A stretch of DNA of 64,000 nt, from positions 2,542,001 through 2,606,000 of the forward strand of contig NC_003552.1 of the NCBI RefSeq assembly GCF_000007345.1, read 5' to 3'. Positions 45,253-54,199 of the stretch are shown piece after piece. The notes below the pieces were generated by a model, which saw only the letters and a list, made by a program, of their open reading frames with translations, ran no database searches and was not told the origin of the DNA. Source of the DNA: Methanosarcina acetivorans C2A. Its GTDB lineage: Archaea > Halobacteriota > Methanosarcinia > Methanosarcinales > Methanosarcinaceae. Position 1 is the stretch's first letter. Each line of letters begins with the position of its first letter. A program made the position numbers and the translations under genes.

Positions 45253-47252
45253 GATGGGATACTTGATGCATATAATAAACTGATTGCGGAGCAGCCTGAA
45301 AATCCTGAGTATTTGTTGAATTATTTAAAAACCTTGAAAAATTTTGGGGCTTATTTTTTAATTATCGGTCAACCTGAAAAGCAAATTCCGCTTACCAACA
45401 GTACCCTGGAAACTTTCAAGAAAATATTAATTCTCCAGCCCGAGAATCAGAAAATTTTAGAACAACTTGATTTATTCGTGAAGAAGCTTGGAGAAGAATA
45501 TCTGGAAAATGGGCTTTTTGAAGATGCGAAAAAAGTCTATGACCAGTTACAGGAAATTTACAGGACTCTTCTTGAAAAAGATCCTGATAACGAGCTTGTA
45601 CTTCATTATCTTATTTTCTCCTATGGGTACTTAGGAGACCTCCATTCGAAACAGGGGTACCCTGAAAAAATGGAAGAAATTTACCTGCAGGCTCTTTCAA
45701 TAGTAGAAGACAACTTACGCAAAAACCCTGAGGACGTTGCATTTCTCGTTAACAGAGGTAAAATTTACGAGGAAATCGGGATCGATTATTCTGAATCAGG
45801 AGACCCCGAAAAAGCAAACTCGTTTTATGAAAAAGCGCTCGCAAACTTTGAAAATATGAAAGGGAAATACCTGGATGACCCGGATTATCAGTTTAAACTT
45901 ATAGAAACTTTTGGCAACCTTGGGAAACTTTTTGCAAAAATAAAGAGCATCGAGAAAGCAAAACAATGCTATATGCATGAAATTGAAATTTATGATTCCC
46001 TCTTCGAAAATGATCCCGAGGATGAAGACCTCAAAATGGAGATTATCGACACCTTAATGGAGATAGGGAACCTCTATGCTGAAGCAGGAGATACGGAGCC
46101 GGCAAAAGAATACTATGAGAAGGCGATTGAGGGATACGAAATGCTGCTTTCCGAAAACCCGGAGTCAACTGATTTTGAGATTGGTATTTCGGACGTCCTT
46201 ACCGCTCTTGGGGACATGTTTGCAAAAGTGGGGCGCGAAGATATGGAACCCGAAGAGGAAGCCGAAGATGCAGAACTTGAAATTGCTCGGGAATACTACG
46301 AAAAAGCCCTCAAACTAAACGAAAAAGAATTTGGACGATATCCTGACGATTTAACATGCCAGGATGAGCTTGTCAGGACGCTGGGCAGAATTGGAGATTC
46401 ATTTGCAGCTCAGGAAAGGTACATAGATGTGATTCCATTTTACCGGCGCATTATCGAGATCAAGGAACAGGCAGTAAAAGATAATCCCGATGAATGGATC
46501 TATATAATGACTCTTACTAATTACCTGTATCAGCTAGGGTATTTTTATGGAAAAATTGGAGAAACGGAACTGGAAAAGGAACAATATTCAAAGGCTGCTG
46601 AACTTTTCTCCAGAGTATTGCACGATGAAAAACTCTCGCTTCCAGTGAAACAAATCCTGGCTACTGATGTTCAGTTCCATGGGATAAACCTGCTTAATTC
46701 CAGAAAATTTGACAGTGCGAAAGAAGCCCTGGACACTACCCTTAAGTTTTTTGAAAGCCAGTATGAAAAAGACCCGGAAGAGCCGGAAAACTATCCTTTC
46801 ATCTGTGAAGCCCTCTTCCAGAGCGGAAGGCTGCAACAAGCCCTGGAACACTTTGAAGAAGCGGCTAAAATCTTTGATTTGATGCTCTCAATAGTGGAAA
46901 AATTGATTGAATCAGATCCCGAAAATCCCGAAGCAAGGGAAAAAGCAGGAATCAGTTATACCGACGCCGGAGAAGTGTATTCTCTTATCGGAGAGTATGA
47001 AAAGTCAGAGCAGGCTTTTGAAAGATCCCTGGAAATAAATATAGCTCTCCTTGATGAAGAGCCGGAGAATCCCATATATAAGATAAACCAGGCGGAAACA
47101 TTTGAGAAATATGCAAAGTTACTCTCAAAACTGGGCAGAAGTGAGGAAGCAGAGGATTACAACAAAAAATCCGAGGAAATACACAGGAAACTGGCTGAAG
47201 AGGACTTAGGTGAAATGGATAAAGATGAATAAAAATGATATTTTAAACTTAG

Positions 47253-47380
47253 TGCCTATCCGAAAAGTCGGTAATGCGATCGAAAAGTTACAGCAGGTCT
47301 ATAATAGCAGGGCATCCTCTTCGGTTTTGCATATTGCTAATGGTAAGTTACAATAGGTCATAACACTTTTCGGATAGGCT
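47253..47380. repeat. MITE, tandem copy 1 (128 bp)
   Basis: A 15-bp perfect terminal inverted repeat (GCCTATCCGAAAAGT at 47254-47268, complement at 47365-47379) bounds a 128-bp non-coding element. CTTAG flanks it on the left (47248-47252) and right (47381-47385). It lies just past the TPR gene 1 stop. Confidence 0.85.
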
Positions 47381-47385
47381 CTTAG

Positions 47386-47513
47386 TGCCTATCCGAAAAG
47401 TCGGTAATGCGATCGAAAAGTTACAGCAGGTCTATAATAGCAGGGCGTCCTCTTCGGTTTTGCATATTGCTAATGGTAAGTTACAGTAGGTCACAACACT
47501 TTTCGGATAGGCT
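47386..47513. repeat. MITE, tandem copy 2 (128 bp)
   Basis: A second copy, nearly identical to copy 1 and separated from it only by one CTTAG. A third CTTAG follows at 47514-47518. After this the sequence resumes with a second copy of the end of TPR gene 1 (GGTGAATGGATAAAGATGAA). Confidence 0.85.
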
Positions 47514-47548
47514 CTTAGGTGAATGGATAAAGATGAATAAAAATGATA

Positions 47549-47600
47549 TTTTAAAAACCATGTAGACCTGTGATGTTATGCACATAATTTAGGGTTAACA
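47549..47600 (+). pseudogene. Vestige of the 74-residue gene after TPR gene 1
   Basis: The sequence CCATGTAGACCTGTGATG and TTATGCACA, then AATTTA, parallels the spacer and first codons of the intact gene at 59180 (CCATGTAGATCCGTGAT, TTATGCACA). The coding part is lost after about three codons. It confirms that the ancestral order was TPR gene followed by the small gene. Confidence 0.55.
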
Positions 47601-47839
47601 GTAGATATTATACAATTTTTGGGAGTTAAATGTTTTGGTGGTGAGTTGAATAAACAGGATTAAGCCTTATTTTCCGATTACTGTGAATAACGATTAAGCG
47701 TGTGGAAGGTTTTAATAGGCTGAAATATTTAAGAAATCATGTTTTATCCGCTTGTTCAGCTAAAAACTCCCCGTGACATGCATAAGGTTTGCACCAACAG
47801 CCTAATACTTTGCCCTTGAGTCTTGATATTGTCATGTGA
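47601..47839. other. Spacer without recognisable genes
   Basis: AT-rich, no supported feature. Confidence 0.4.
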
Positions 47840-48071
47840 GCTTCAAACACAAACGTTACCATTTATGCATGTCCCAATAGGATTACCTCAAATGGAGAAG
47901 GTAGCGTATACGCAATTCGTGGTATAGCTTCTTGTCGCACCTGCGGAAAGTCACATATATTCAATCAGCGCAAATATTATCATGAAGACCATAACCAAGC
48001 TCAGGATTCTTTATCCAATATGGACTGTTATAAGCATATTCTCATTGCTATACGCACCGACACTCACTAAC
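47840..48071 (+). pseudogene. Possible zinc-ribbon (transposase-like) fragment
   Basis: One frame reads VTIYACPNRITSN, then GIASCRTCGKSH and FNQRKYYHEDHNQA, resembling the zinc-ribbon and basic region at the start of IS transposases. It has no start codon (TGA at 47837-47839), a single Cys in the first knuckle and soon stops. It overlaps the start of the next gene. Probably an IS remnant. Confidence 0.3.
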
Positions 48072-48500
48072 GAATCTACATTTTTCAAACTTGGTCAATT
48101 AGGTCAGATAATTGTACAACTGTTCCAGATAGCGGTTGCATTATTGCTGTATGAATTTTTCGAGAAGACCGATAAGGTACAGGCATCGATGATTGTCATA
48201 TTCGGTCTCTTAGGAGTACCTCTCGCATTGATGGGAATACTCATTCCTGAAGCATCACACTTAGCAGAGGTGTTCTGGGGACTGTGGCTTATACCCATTG
48301 GTACGCTAGTTATCAGATCAAGAATGTTCCCAAAATGGGTGGGATATTTTTTATATCTAGGATCTTTAGGATATTTAGGGGGAACAATCTCATTTTTCCT
48401 TATAGGATTTGTGCCAGCTTACGTTGAGGCCTTCACAATGGGTGAGCTTATTTGGGTGCTATGGATAACCATCATAGGTGCTAAAGAAATTCAGAAGTGA
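47982..48500 (+). CDS. DUF4386-like membrane protein, short form
   Basis: A 172-residue protein with about five membrane helices. The C-terminal part (AEVFWGLWLIPIGTLVIRSRMFPKWVGYFLYLGSLGYL) matches the DUF4386 pattern. The family is usually 200-240 residues; here the middle is shorter, so this may be an internally deleted form. Function is unknown. Its start lies inside a decayed IS-like fragment and its end abuts an IS21 remnant, so the gene is tightly boxed in by mobile DNA. Confidence 0.6.
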   Translation: MKTITKLRILYPIWTVISIFSLLYAPTLTNESTFFKLGQLGQIIVQLFQIAVALLLYEFFEKTDKVQASMIVIFGLLGVPLALMGILIPEASHLAEVFWGLWLIPIGTLVIRSRMFPKWVGYFLYLGSLGYLGGTISFFLIGFVPAYVEAFTMGELIWVLWITIIGAKEIQK

Positions 48501-48502
48501 CT

Positions 48503-48760
48503 GTGAATGGAGCTTGGGGAGAAATATTCCTGGATCATGTAATAGCTGCTGCAGTACTTGACCGTATACTCCATCATTGCACTACGATTAACATAAAAGG
48601 AGGGAGCTATAGGCTAAAAGAAAGGAAGAAACAGGGAATAAAAACTGTAATTCCATACACTTAATTCTACAGAAGTTCTTGAAAAATTGAGCAAACTTTA
48701 TATCAAAAGGTGGGGAATTTTAAACCGCCCGAAGTGGGGAAAAGTAAACCGCAGTTGACA
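48503..48760 (+). mobile_element. Remnant of an IS21-family element (istB 3' end plus terminal repeat)
   Basis: The frame 48503-48664 encodes the last 53 residues of an IstB (HVIAAAVLDRILHHCTTINI, then YRLKERKKQGIK), similar but not identical to the intact copy at 32030. It is followed by the IS21 right end: TTAAACCGCC, GTGGGGAAAAGTAAACCGC and AGTTGACA at 48753-48760. The rest of the element is gone. Confidence 0.85.
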
Positions 48761-48825
48761 CCGTATCCGCTTCTCTGGGAACAGGGATTTTTAATGCCGT
48801 TAGCCCTAAGTTTTTCCAAAGATAT

Positions 48826-49563
48826 TCATGCGAATAATTGTCGAATCTTAATCAAATACATCATCCAACGGTATATAATCATCTGCTTTTTTCTTTTCCG
48901 GATCATTTTCTCTGATGCCTTAGCTACCTTTTCAGGTTTCAGGGTCATGAAAGCAGGAGCTCTTATATTATTGTCTTTGTTATCCTGAAATGATGTTGCC
49001 ATTGACCCAGGGAGTAATAGTCCTACCTTGATGTTGCAGGGTCTCAACTCCTCACGCAAACCTTCGGTAAAGCCTGCCAAAGCAAATTTGGTTGCAGCGT
49101 AAACACTGTTCTCTGCCAGTGATATTTTGCTAAAAAGAGACCCGACATTCAGGATATATCCACAATCGCTCTTTTTGATCAAAGGAAGTAACGCTTTTGT
49201 ACAATAATAAGCTCCGAAGAAATTGACTTCGAAATGCTTTCTCATTTCCTGATTCGACAGTTTTTCAGAGACTTCATAGGTTCCAAATCCTGCATTGTTG
49301 ATAAGGACATCAACACATGTAAAATTGTTCTCTATTATTGATCTCATCCGAAGCACCTCCTTTTCGGAAGAAATGTCACATTGGATGATGCAGGGTGCAT
49401 GAGCTGTCAGTGTTTCTATTTCCGTTTGTACCTTCCGTAAAAGTGATTCGGTACGGGCTATCAGAATAACATTTGCGTTCTTCCGGCTCAGGTGCAGTGC
49501 AAGTTCCCTTCCAAGACCCTTAGAAGCACCGGTTATCACGATGTTCTTTCCATCAATTTTCAT
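48826..49563 (-). CDS. Short-chain dehydrogenase/reductase
   Basis: A 245-residue classical SDR. The nucleotide motif is VITGASKGLGREL (TGxxxGxG), then VLINNAGFGTYE (NNAG), with catalytic Ser in LNVGSLFS and YxxxK in SVYAATKFAL. Residues following suggest NAD(P)-dependent oxidoreduction; the substrate is unknown. A basic C-terminus with a hydrophobic patch (KKQMIIYRWMMYLIKI) may touch the membrane. It is last gene of an operon with a PadR regulator and a small membrane protein, with 4-nt ATGA overlaps. Confidence 0.9.
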   Translation of the reverse strand: MKIDGKNIVITGASKGLGRELALHLSRKNANVILIARTESLLRKVQTEIETLTAHAPCIIQCDISSEKEVLRMRSIIENNFTCVDVLINNAGFGTYEVSEKLSNQEMRKHFEVNFFGAYYCTKALLPLIKKSDCGYILNVGSLFSKISLAENSVYAATKFALAGFTEGLREELRPCNIKVGLLLPGSMATSFQDNKDNNIRAPAFMTLKPEKVAKASEKMIRKRKKQMIIYRWMMYLIKIRQLFA

Positions 49564-49862
49564 GTAATTCTCCTGATAGCATATCGTTGGATTTTGGATT
49601 CAATTTGTCGGGCATAGATCATTATCCCGATAAAGCCGGCTGTTGAAGCCCCGACGAATCCTCCCACGCCGTGTCCTATAACATTAGAGATAATGGTTTC
49701 CGGGAAAGGGATAACATAGTAGTTCAATGCGGCTGTGATTAATCCGCTTACAATTCCTCCCACGGAGGCTATCTTCAGAGCTTCACTAACAATGTCTTTC
49801 ATGTTCATTTTACCCACATTGCCTTTCATGTTCATTTCACTTACATTGTCTTTCATATTCAT
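49560..49862 (-). CDS. Small membrane protein with a triplicated N-terminal repeat
   Basis: A 100-residue protein. The first 27 residues are three tandem 9-residue repeats (MNMKDNVSE-type), encoded by three 27-bp repeats, each beginning with ATG. Two glycine-rich membrane helices follow (about 33-52 and 58-80) and then a basic tail. Any of the three ATGs could initiate; only the outermost overlaps the padR stop by ATGA. Function is unknown, but operon position suggests work with the SDR. Confidence 0.75.
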   Translation of the reverse strand: MNMKDNVSEMNMKGNVGKMNMKDIVSEALKIASVGGIVSGLITAALNYYVIPFPETIISNVIGHGVGGFVGASTAGFIGIMIYARQIESKIQRYAIRRIT

Positions 49863-50428
49863 TTCACCTCAGTGTTGAGCCTCGACGAACCTTTCGGAAG
49901 TTTTTCATCTTCCAGGTACTTCTCGATCAGTTCATCTACCCACTGAATCAGACTGTCAAACAGGAGTTCATATTGCCTCATAATAGATTCAGGACCTACG
50001 GGGACATTGGGAAAACTAGCAATATCCTCTCCAACATCTCTTTTTCCACTGTAGAAAAATTGTCTGAGATTCCTCAACATTTCCAATCCGGTACCCTTAT
50101 CAACAAGGTCCAAATTGAAAACAAAAGCATTAAAATCGAAGTAGATCTTTCCCGGGTTCTCTGAGAACTGGTCCATCAATTCCAAAAGGTATTCAGAACC
50201 TGATTCAGTAAGAGTGTAAATCACTTTTTCCGGCATATTTCCTTCTTTTACTGCACTTGTGGAAAGGTAACCTTTTGATGAAAGTTTCTTTAAGTTTTGA
50301 TAGATGGTCGGAGTGCCCACTTTAAGCCATTTCTTCACGCAGATGTGTTCTACGAATTTTGTAAGCTCATAAGCACTCATCGGTTCTTTTTTTAGTTGTC
50401 CGAGTATTATCAGATCGATAGGCGACAT
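49859..50428 (-). CDS. PadR family transcriptional regulator
   Basis: A 189-residue PadR protein. The winged helix is IDLIILGQLKKEPMSAYELTKF, then TPTIYQNLKKLSSKGYL and VIYTLTESGSEYL; a C-terminal helical dimerisation domain occupies about residues 90-180. It heads an operon with the small membrane protein and the SDR. An inverted repeat at 50472-50488 lies about 45 bp upstream and is the likely autoregulatory operator. Confidence 0.9.
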   Translation of the reverse strand: MSPIDLIILGQLKKEPMSAYELTKFVEHICVKKWLKVGTPTIYQNLKKLSSKGYLSTSAVKEGNMPEKVIYTLTESGSEYLLELMDQFSENPGKIYFDFNAFVFNLDLVDKGTGLEMLRNLRQFFYSGKRDVGEDIASFPNVPVGPESIMRQYELLFDSLIQWVDELIEKYLEDEKLPKGSSRLNTEVK

Positions 50429-50471
50429 ATTATTTGTTCTCCCGTTTATCTGAATTGAAGATGCATTATTA

Positions 50472-50488
50472 TAGTATGGTCAATACTA
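50472..50488. promoter_or_regulatory. Inverted repeat upstream of padR, probable operator
   Basis: TAGTATGGTCAATACTA has perfect 6-bp arms (TAGTAT/ATACTA) around a 5-nt centre, followed by a partial repeat ACTATGGTC. PadR proteins usually bind such a dyad over their own promoter. Confidence 0.6.
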
Positions 50489-51127
50489 CTATGGTCCATC
50501 GTAATATAAATAATTATTCATTTGTAGGAAAAAAGAGAGATAGAAAAGGTTTTTTTGCAGGGGTATTCTCATAGGTTCATTGTAGGACTATTTGGAAATG
50601 CAGTGGTTACGATGACTTTTAGGTGGCTACACAATAAAATAGTGGAAATTCTAACACATGGTTGATTTTTAAACACAAAAATAATTGTTTTCGAACATCT
50701 GTTATTATTTTTTTCCTTAGTTTGATGGATATATTGCCTTTTTTATCTTTTCGTGTTGAGCTCATCCCAAAACCTATTCTATCCCTGCATCGGTCAAAAT
50801 TTCAGAATTATTTTCATTCTGTGACTTGATTGACTATTTCAGATTCAAGATTCGGAGTGCTGATTTTGAGTTTTGGGATAAGCTCGTAATATATACTATG
50901 CAGCGGTTTTCTTCGTCGTCGTCAAAAGCCCAAAATTTCACTTATATTTAATTTCATGCATCTTCGGTTGAGTGAGGAATCGTGATAAATTGCCTCCATT
51001 CTCACAACAATTGTCAATAATTTTAATGTGTTGTGGACTGGAACTGGGTATCGATTTCATGTAATAAGGCCAAAATTTAAGGCAGCCTTTTGGTGCAAAA
51101 TCGATAGCTTTCAGGCAAGAAAATTCC
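50489..51127. other. Intergenic region containing a MITE
   Basis: Apart from the inverted-repeat element at 50758-50885 there is no supported gene in this 640-bp stretch. Confidence 0.5.
50758..50885. repeat. MITE-like element with 16-bp inverted ends
   Basis: GAGCTCATCCCAAAAC (50758-50773) and its complement with one change (50870-50885) bound 128 bp of non-coding sequence. The sequence is unrelated to the tandem MITEs at 47253. Confidence 0.7.
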
Positions 51128-51346
51128 TTAACCGATGACCAATGTATTTAATTTCATAATTTCAGGAATCTTGTCTTTCCATAACGGATTTTGTGAAAAA
51201 TTATCTCTTGCTTCTTTACTGTAATAAATATTAATCAATATCAAATCTGAGCATGATACGTTATCTAAAAGGTAATAATCTGCTGCTCTTCTGCTGGATA
51301 ACCATTTTAATATGAACTTGTCATTTTTGAGCTCTGCTATCTTCAC
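51128..51346 (-). CDS. Uncharacterised 72-residue protein
   Basis: GTG start at 51346, preceded by GAGAGG at about 8 nt. The protein is mixed helical and charged (KIAELKNDKFILKWLSSRRAA, then LWKDKIPEIMKLN). No family is recognised. The ribosome binding site supports a real gene, but it could be the end of a larger lost one. Confidence 0.4.
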   Translation of the reverse strand: MKIAELKNDKFILKWLSSRRAADYYLLDNVSCSDLILINIYYSKEARDNFSQNPLWKDKIPEIMKLNTLVIG

Positions 51347-51384
51347 AATTCAACCTCTCATATCTTCATAGCATCAATCCCTAA

Positions 51385-51624
51385 GAGGCTGTCTTAAAAT
51401 TCAAATCATTTCTACATTTGGGTGGTACGCATTGTTGATCTTAAGTTTACTCCACAAATTAATTAGATCTTACTTATTCGCTCGATGCATAATATCAAAT
51501 GCATTAGACATCATGGTTAAAATTTAAACTTTAGACATTTAACGGTTCAATTCTACCGTTTTTCAATCCAAATACATGAGTCCTATCCCAATTGTATAAT
51601 CAAATTGAATTTTAAGACACGCTC
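51385..51624. repeat. MITE upstream of a 74-residue gene (240 bp)
   Basis: Inverted ends of about 20 bp sharing TGTCTTAAAATTCAA, with two mismatches near the tips (GAGGC versus GAGCG), are flanked by TAA on both sides (51382-51384, 51625-51627). The 3-bp TAA duplication is like that of IS5-group elements. Its right end lies 12 bp before the next start codon. Confidence 0.75.
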
Positions 51625-51636
51625 TAAGTCTAAATT

Positions 51637-51861
51637 ATGCACAAAACCTTCCGAGAATTTAACGGCAAAACTTACATGCTCGATGAGCTGAGCTATTTCG
51701 GACTTGATAAATCCAATGCCGAGAAAAGAAAAGCCATGATAAAAAAGAGCGGGCTTGGGGCCAGATGTATAAAAAAAGCAAATGGCAAATACGTAATATA
51801 CCGCGAATATACCGGCGATATAAAAGAAGAAGACGGCTCTTCGCTGTTTCGGGTAGGGTAA
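51637..51861 (+). CDS. Conserved 74-residue protein (copy A)
   Basis: A small basic protein starting HKTFREFNGKTYMLDELSYF with a central GLGARCIKKANGKYV and ending DGSSLFRVG. It differs from the copy at 59180 by only about four residues. Elsewhere in the window the gene follows a TPR gene; here it stands alone behind a MITE. The beta-rich, Lys/Arg-rich sequence could be a small nucleic-acid-binding fold, but no family is recognised. Confidence 0.75.
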   Translation: MHKTFREFNGKTYMLDELSYFGLDKSNAEKRKAMIKKSGLGARCIKKANGKYVIYREYTGDIKEEDGSSLFRVG

Positions 51862-51939
51862 AAATACTTGCTTTATTATGACATTTCTATACTTGATTTA
51901 TTCATGTGTGAATCTCACTCGATTCTGATTCAACGTTTT

Positions 51940-53979
51940 TCAAAAAGGTAAATTCCGGAATATTTCTTTCTTCAATTTTTGTATTGATTTTTCCGAAGGA
52001 AAATCAAGAATTCTTTTCTCGTAAAAACTCACGGATTCATTTATCAGGCTTCTATGGTCCGAAATATATTTAGGGAACCTTGAGTCCAGGGTAAATGTGT
52101 AAGCCCAGTCTTCTTCCGATCTTATGGACCTTCCAATACTCTGGCACACTGAAATAGCAGTTTTGTATTGATAAAAAAATTTGTCTTTGTCCTTTCTTGT
52201 TGAAATGTAAAGATCACTTATATCAGGATACGGAACTTTAATCAAAATTTGAAACCTCGAGGAATCATCTGCAAGGTCTACGCCCTCTGTCATTGAAGGG
52301 GTGCAAAGCACGGTAGGTTCAGGGGATTCAAGATGGTGGCTCAGAACCTCGAGCCTGTTTTGCTGGTTGTGTGTTAAAATTCGGGAATGTCCTTCTTTAC
52401 AATGTGATTTTAAGTATTTCGAGATCTCGGAATTTGATGTATGAATGATTCCTTTATACTTCGGGAACATTGATAATATGACATCCACAGCCGCTACCAG
52501 GTTTGTCCACAAAATCCGGTCGTTATTCAGAACCAGGTTTTCAAAATTCAGTTTGCCTATGGAAAGATGATATACTCCATGGTTTTCCGGGGGGAATGTC
52601 GAAGGAATCGGGATGAAAACCGTATCTTCAGGATTAAGTCCCATATTCCCGGCAAAGTAAGAACAATCAAGGACAGTGGCAGACAGTATTACACGGATTT
52701 TTCCAAACCTGAAGAATTTGCCTTCAGCGTATTCGTTAATGAAAATGGGTCTGAAATTAACGGACTCGATTTCCTTATCTTTTTCTTTTTCTTTGATGTC
52801 TATTATCCAGTTGGATGGATTTTTCCAGTATTCTAACAAAAATCTCGCAATTTTGCTATGCAAGTTTACTAATTTATTGAGCCTCTCAACCCTGAGCTGG
52901 GCTTCATATTTCGGCCTTTCACTTCGGTCTTTTTGTGATCTGGCAACCAGGGATGAAATATTATCTTCATTACCTTGTTTTTCTTTTAGCCTTGCTTTGC
53001 AAACGTCAATTAAATCTTCAATTCTGCTATCAACTTTGTTCCGGATAATTTTTACAATCCTGTGAAGCTCTTTTTCAGGATAATTTAATTTTTCCAGGTT
53101 GATAACTTCTTTTGCTATTTCTTCAGGAATCGTTTTTTTAATGTTTTCCAACCAGAACGAATATACTTCCAGCTTTTCCTTCATTGTAAGCTCTATGTCC
53201 CCGAGGTCCGGGAAGTTAGAACCCGGAAGAAAGTTTAAATTCCTATTCGAAAACGTGAATTTTATGAAATTCGCGATCTGGAATTCTATGTTATGTCCTT
53301 CGTCAGCGATTAAGACTTCCCGTTCCCCAAAGTCGCCCACATAATTGGATTCGATTAAAAAATAATTATAGTTAAAAATCGTGATTGGCGAGTTTAAACC
53401 TTTCATCTTCTGGACATAATACTCGCATCTCTCATGTTCCGCAGTTTTCCAGCACAAACCCCCTCTGCTGGAAGAAAAGCCTGCAAAACGACTACTCTGA
53501 TTGTCTTTACCTTGTTCTTCATAAACCAGATCGCATTTGACGGTTTTTCTGTCACATTCCGGTATTACCTCCAGTTTTTCCAGCATTTTATGCTTTTTAT
53601 TTTCGCTGTCCTCGTCTTCCTCTTCATCTACCGAAAGCTTGCAAAGGCCTTCAGAACAAGGGTAACCGGACCCATCCTCTCTTTTTTCTCCCATTTCCTT
53701 TAATGCTTTACAGGTCCAGTTCCCTCTTCCGGTAACTTCATTTACATATTGGGGATAATCTTCAATGTATTGTTTCTGGAGAGATTTCTGGTTGGTGCAG
53801 ATGTAGGCACTTTTAAAATACCTGGCAATTGCAATAGACAGCGCAGTTTTTCCCGAACCCGTTGGAGCCTGAATTATAAAATTTATTTTTCCCCTGTCAA
53901 GTCCTTCCTGAATTTTATCTAAAACGTATCCCTGATGTCCCCTGAACTCTACATGAGGGAAAAAGTCTTTCATGACCAT
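51940..53979 (-). CDS. DinG/XPD-like superfamily 2 DNA helicase
   Basis: A 679-residue helicase. Motif I is IIQAPTGSGKTALSIAIA (about residues 34-51), motif II is the variant box LIADEGHNIEFQ (DEGH instead of DEAH), and motifs V/VI are CTPSMTEGVDLADD and SVCQSIGRSIRSEED. Between motifs Ia and II lie cysteines in GNWTCK, PCSEGLC, CDRKTVKC and LCWKTAEHERC, the place of the 4Fe-4S domain in XPD/DinG. A 5'-3' DNA helicase role in repair or defence is likely. It lies alone in a mobile-DNA-rich island, so host-defence use is plausible (inference). Confidence 0.88.
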   Translation of the reverse strand: MVMKDFFPHVEFRGHQGYVLDKIQEGLDRGKINFIIQAPTGSGKTALSIAIARYFKSAYICTNQKSLQKQYIEDYPQYVNEVTGRGNWTCKALKEMGEKREDGSGYPCSEGLCKLSVDEEEDEDSENKKHKMLEKLEVIPECDRKTVKCDLVYEEQGKDNQSSRFAGFSSSRGGLCWKTAEHERCEYYVQKMKGLNSPITIFNYNYFLIESNYVGDFGEREVLIADEGHNIEFQIANFIKFTFSNRNLNFLPGSNFPDLGDIELTMKEKLEVYSFWLENIKKTIPEEIAKEVINLEKLNYPEKELHRIVKIIRNKVDSRIEDLIDVCKARLKEKQGNEDNISSLVARSQKDRSERPKYEAQLRVERLNKLVNLHSKIARFLLEYWKNPSNWIIDIKEKEKDKEIESVNFRPIFINEYAEGKFFRFGKIRVILSATVLDCSYFAGNMGLNPEDTVFIPIPSTFPPENHGVYHLSIGKLNFENLVLNNDRILWTNLVAAVDVILSMFPKYKGIIHTSNSEISKYLKSHCKEGHSRILTHNQQNRLEVLSHHLESPEPTVLCTPSMTEGVDLADDSSRFQILIKVPYPDISDLYISTRKDKDKFFYQYKTAISVCQSIGRSIRSEEDWAYTFTLDSRFPKYISDHRSLINESVSFYEKRILDFPSEKSIQKLKKEIFRNLPF

Positions 53980-54199
53980 AGAAATTCCAGTTTAGGTTTA
54001 TACCTACTGTGCTTATTTATATAGTAAATATGAAACGATATATATACATATGCATAAGCGGCTACCGGAATCACCTACCTTACAGGGACGTCCGCAGAGC
54101 TAAAGTTACCATCAGGTAATTCGGGTAATTAGAGTAAATAGGGAAACTGTTTTTCCATTATCCCTAAATTCTAAATATCCCTAGTTCCAATTTGTCTTC

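Larger units (their letters stand above)
43240..47232 (+). pseudogene. TPR-repeat protein gene 1, split by an insertion sequence
   Basis: The 5' part (43240-43628) encodes MSRRLVDLTFRELMNAS.. up to KYFDGI; the 3' part resumes at 45261 (LDAYNKLIAEQPENPEYLLNY) and runs to 47232. Removing the IS and one copy of its 8-bp duplication restores a continuous frame of about 785 codons. It aligns end to end with TPR gene 3 (56795-59143). The protein is almost entirely tetratricopeptide-type helical repeats, many of the form YYEKALxxxExLLSxNPE, with no signal peptide or catalytic domain. The 5' piece now ends in 22 codons read from the IS. Confidence 0.88.
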
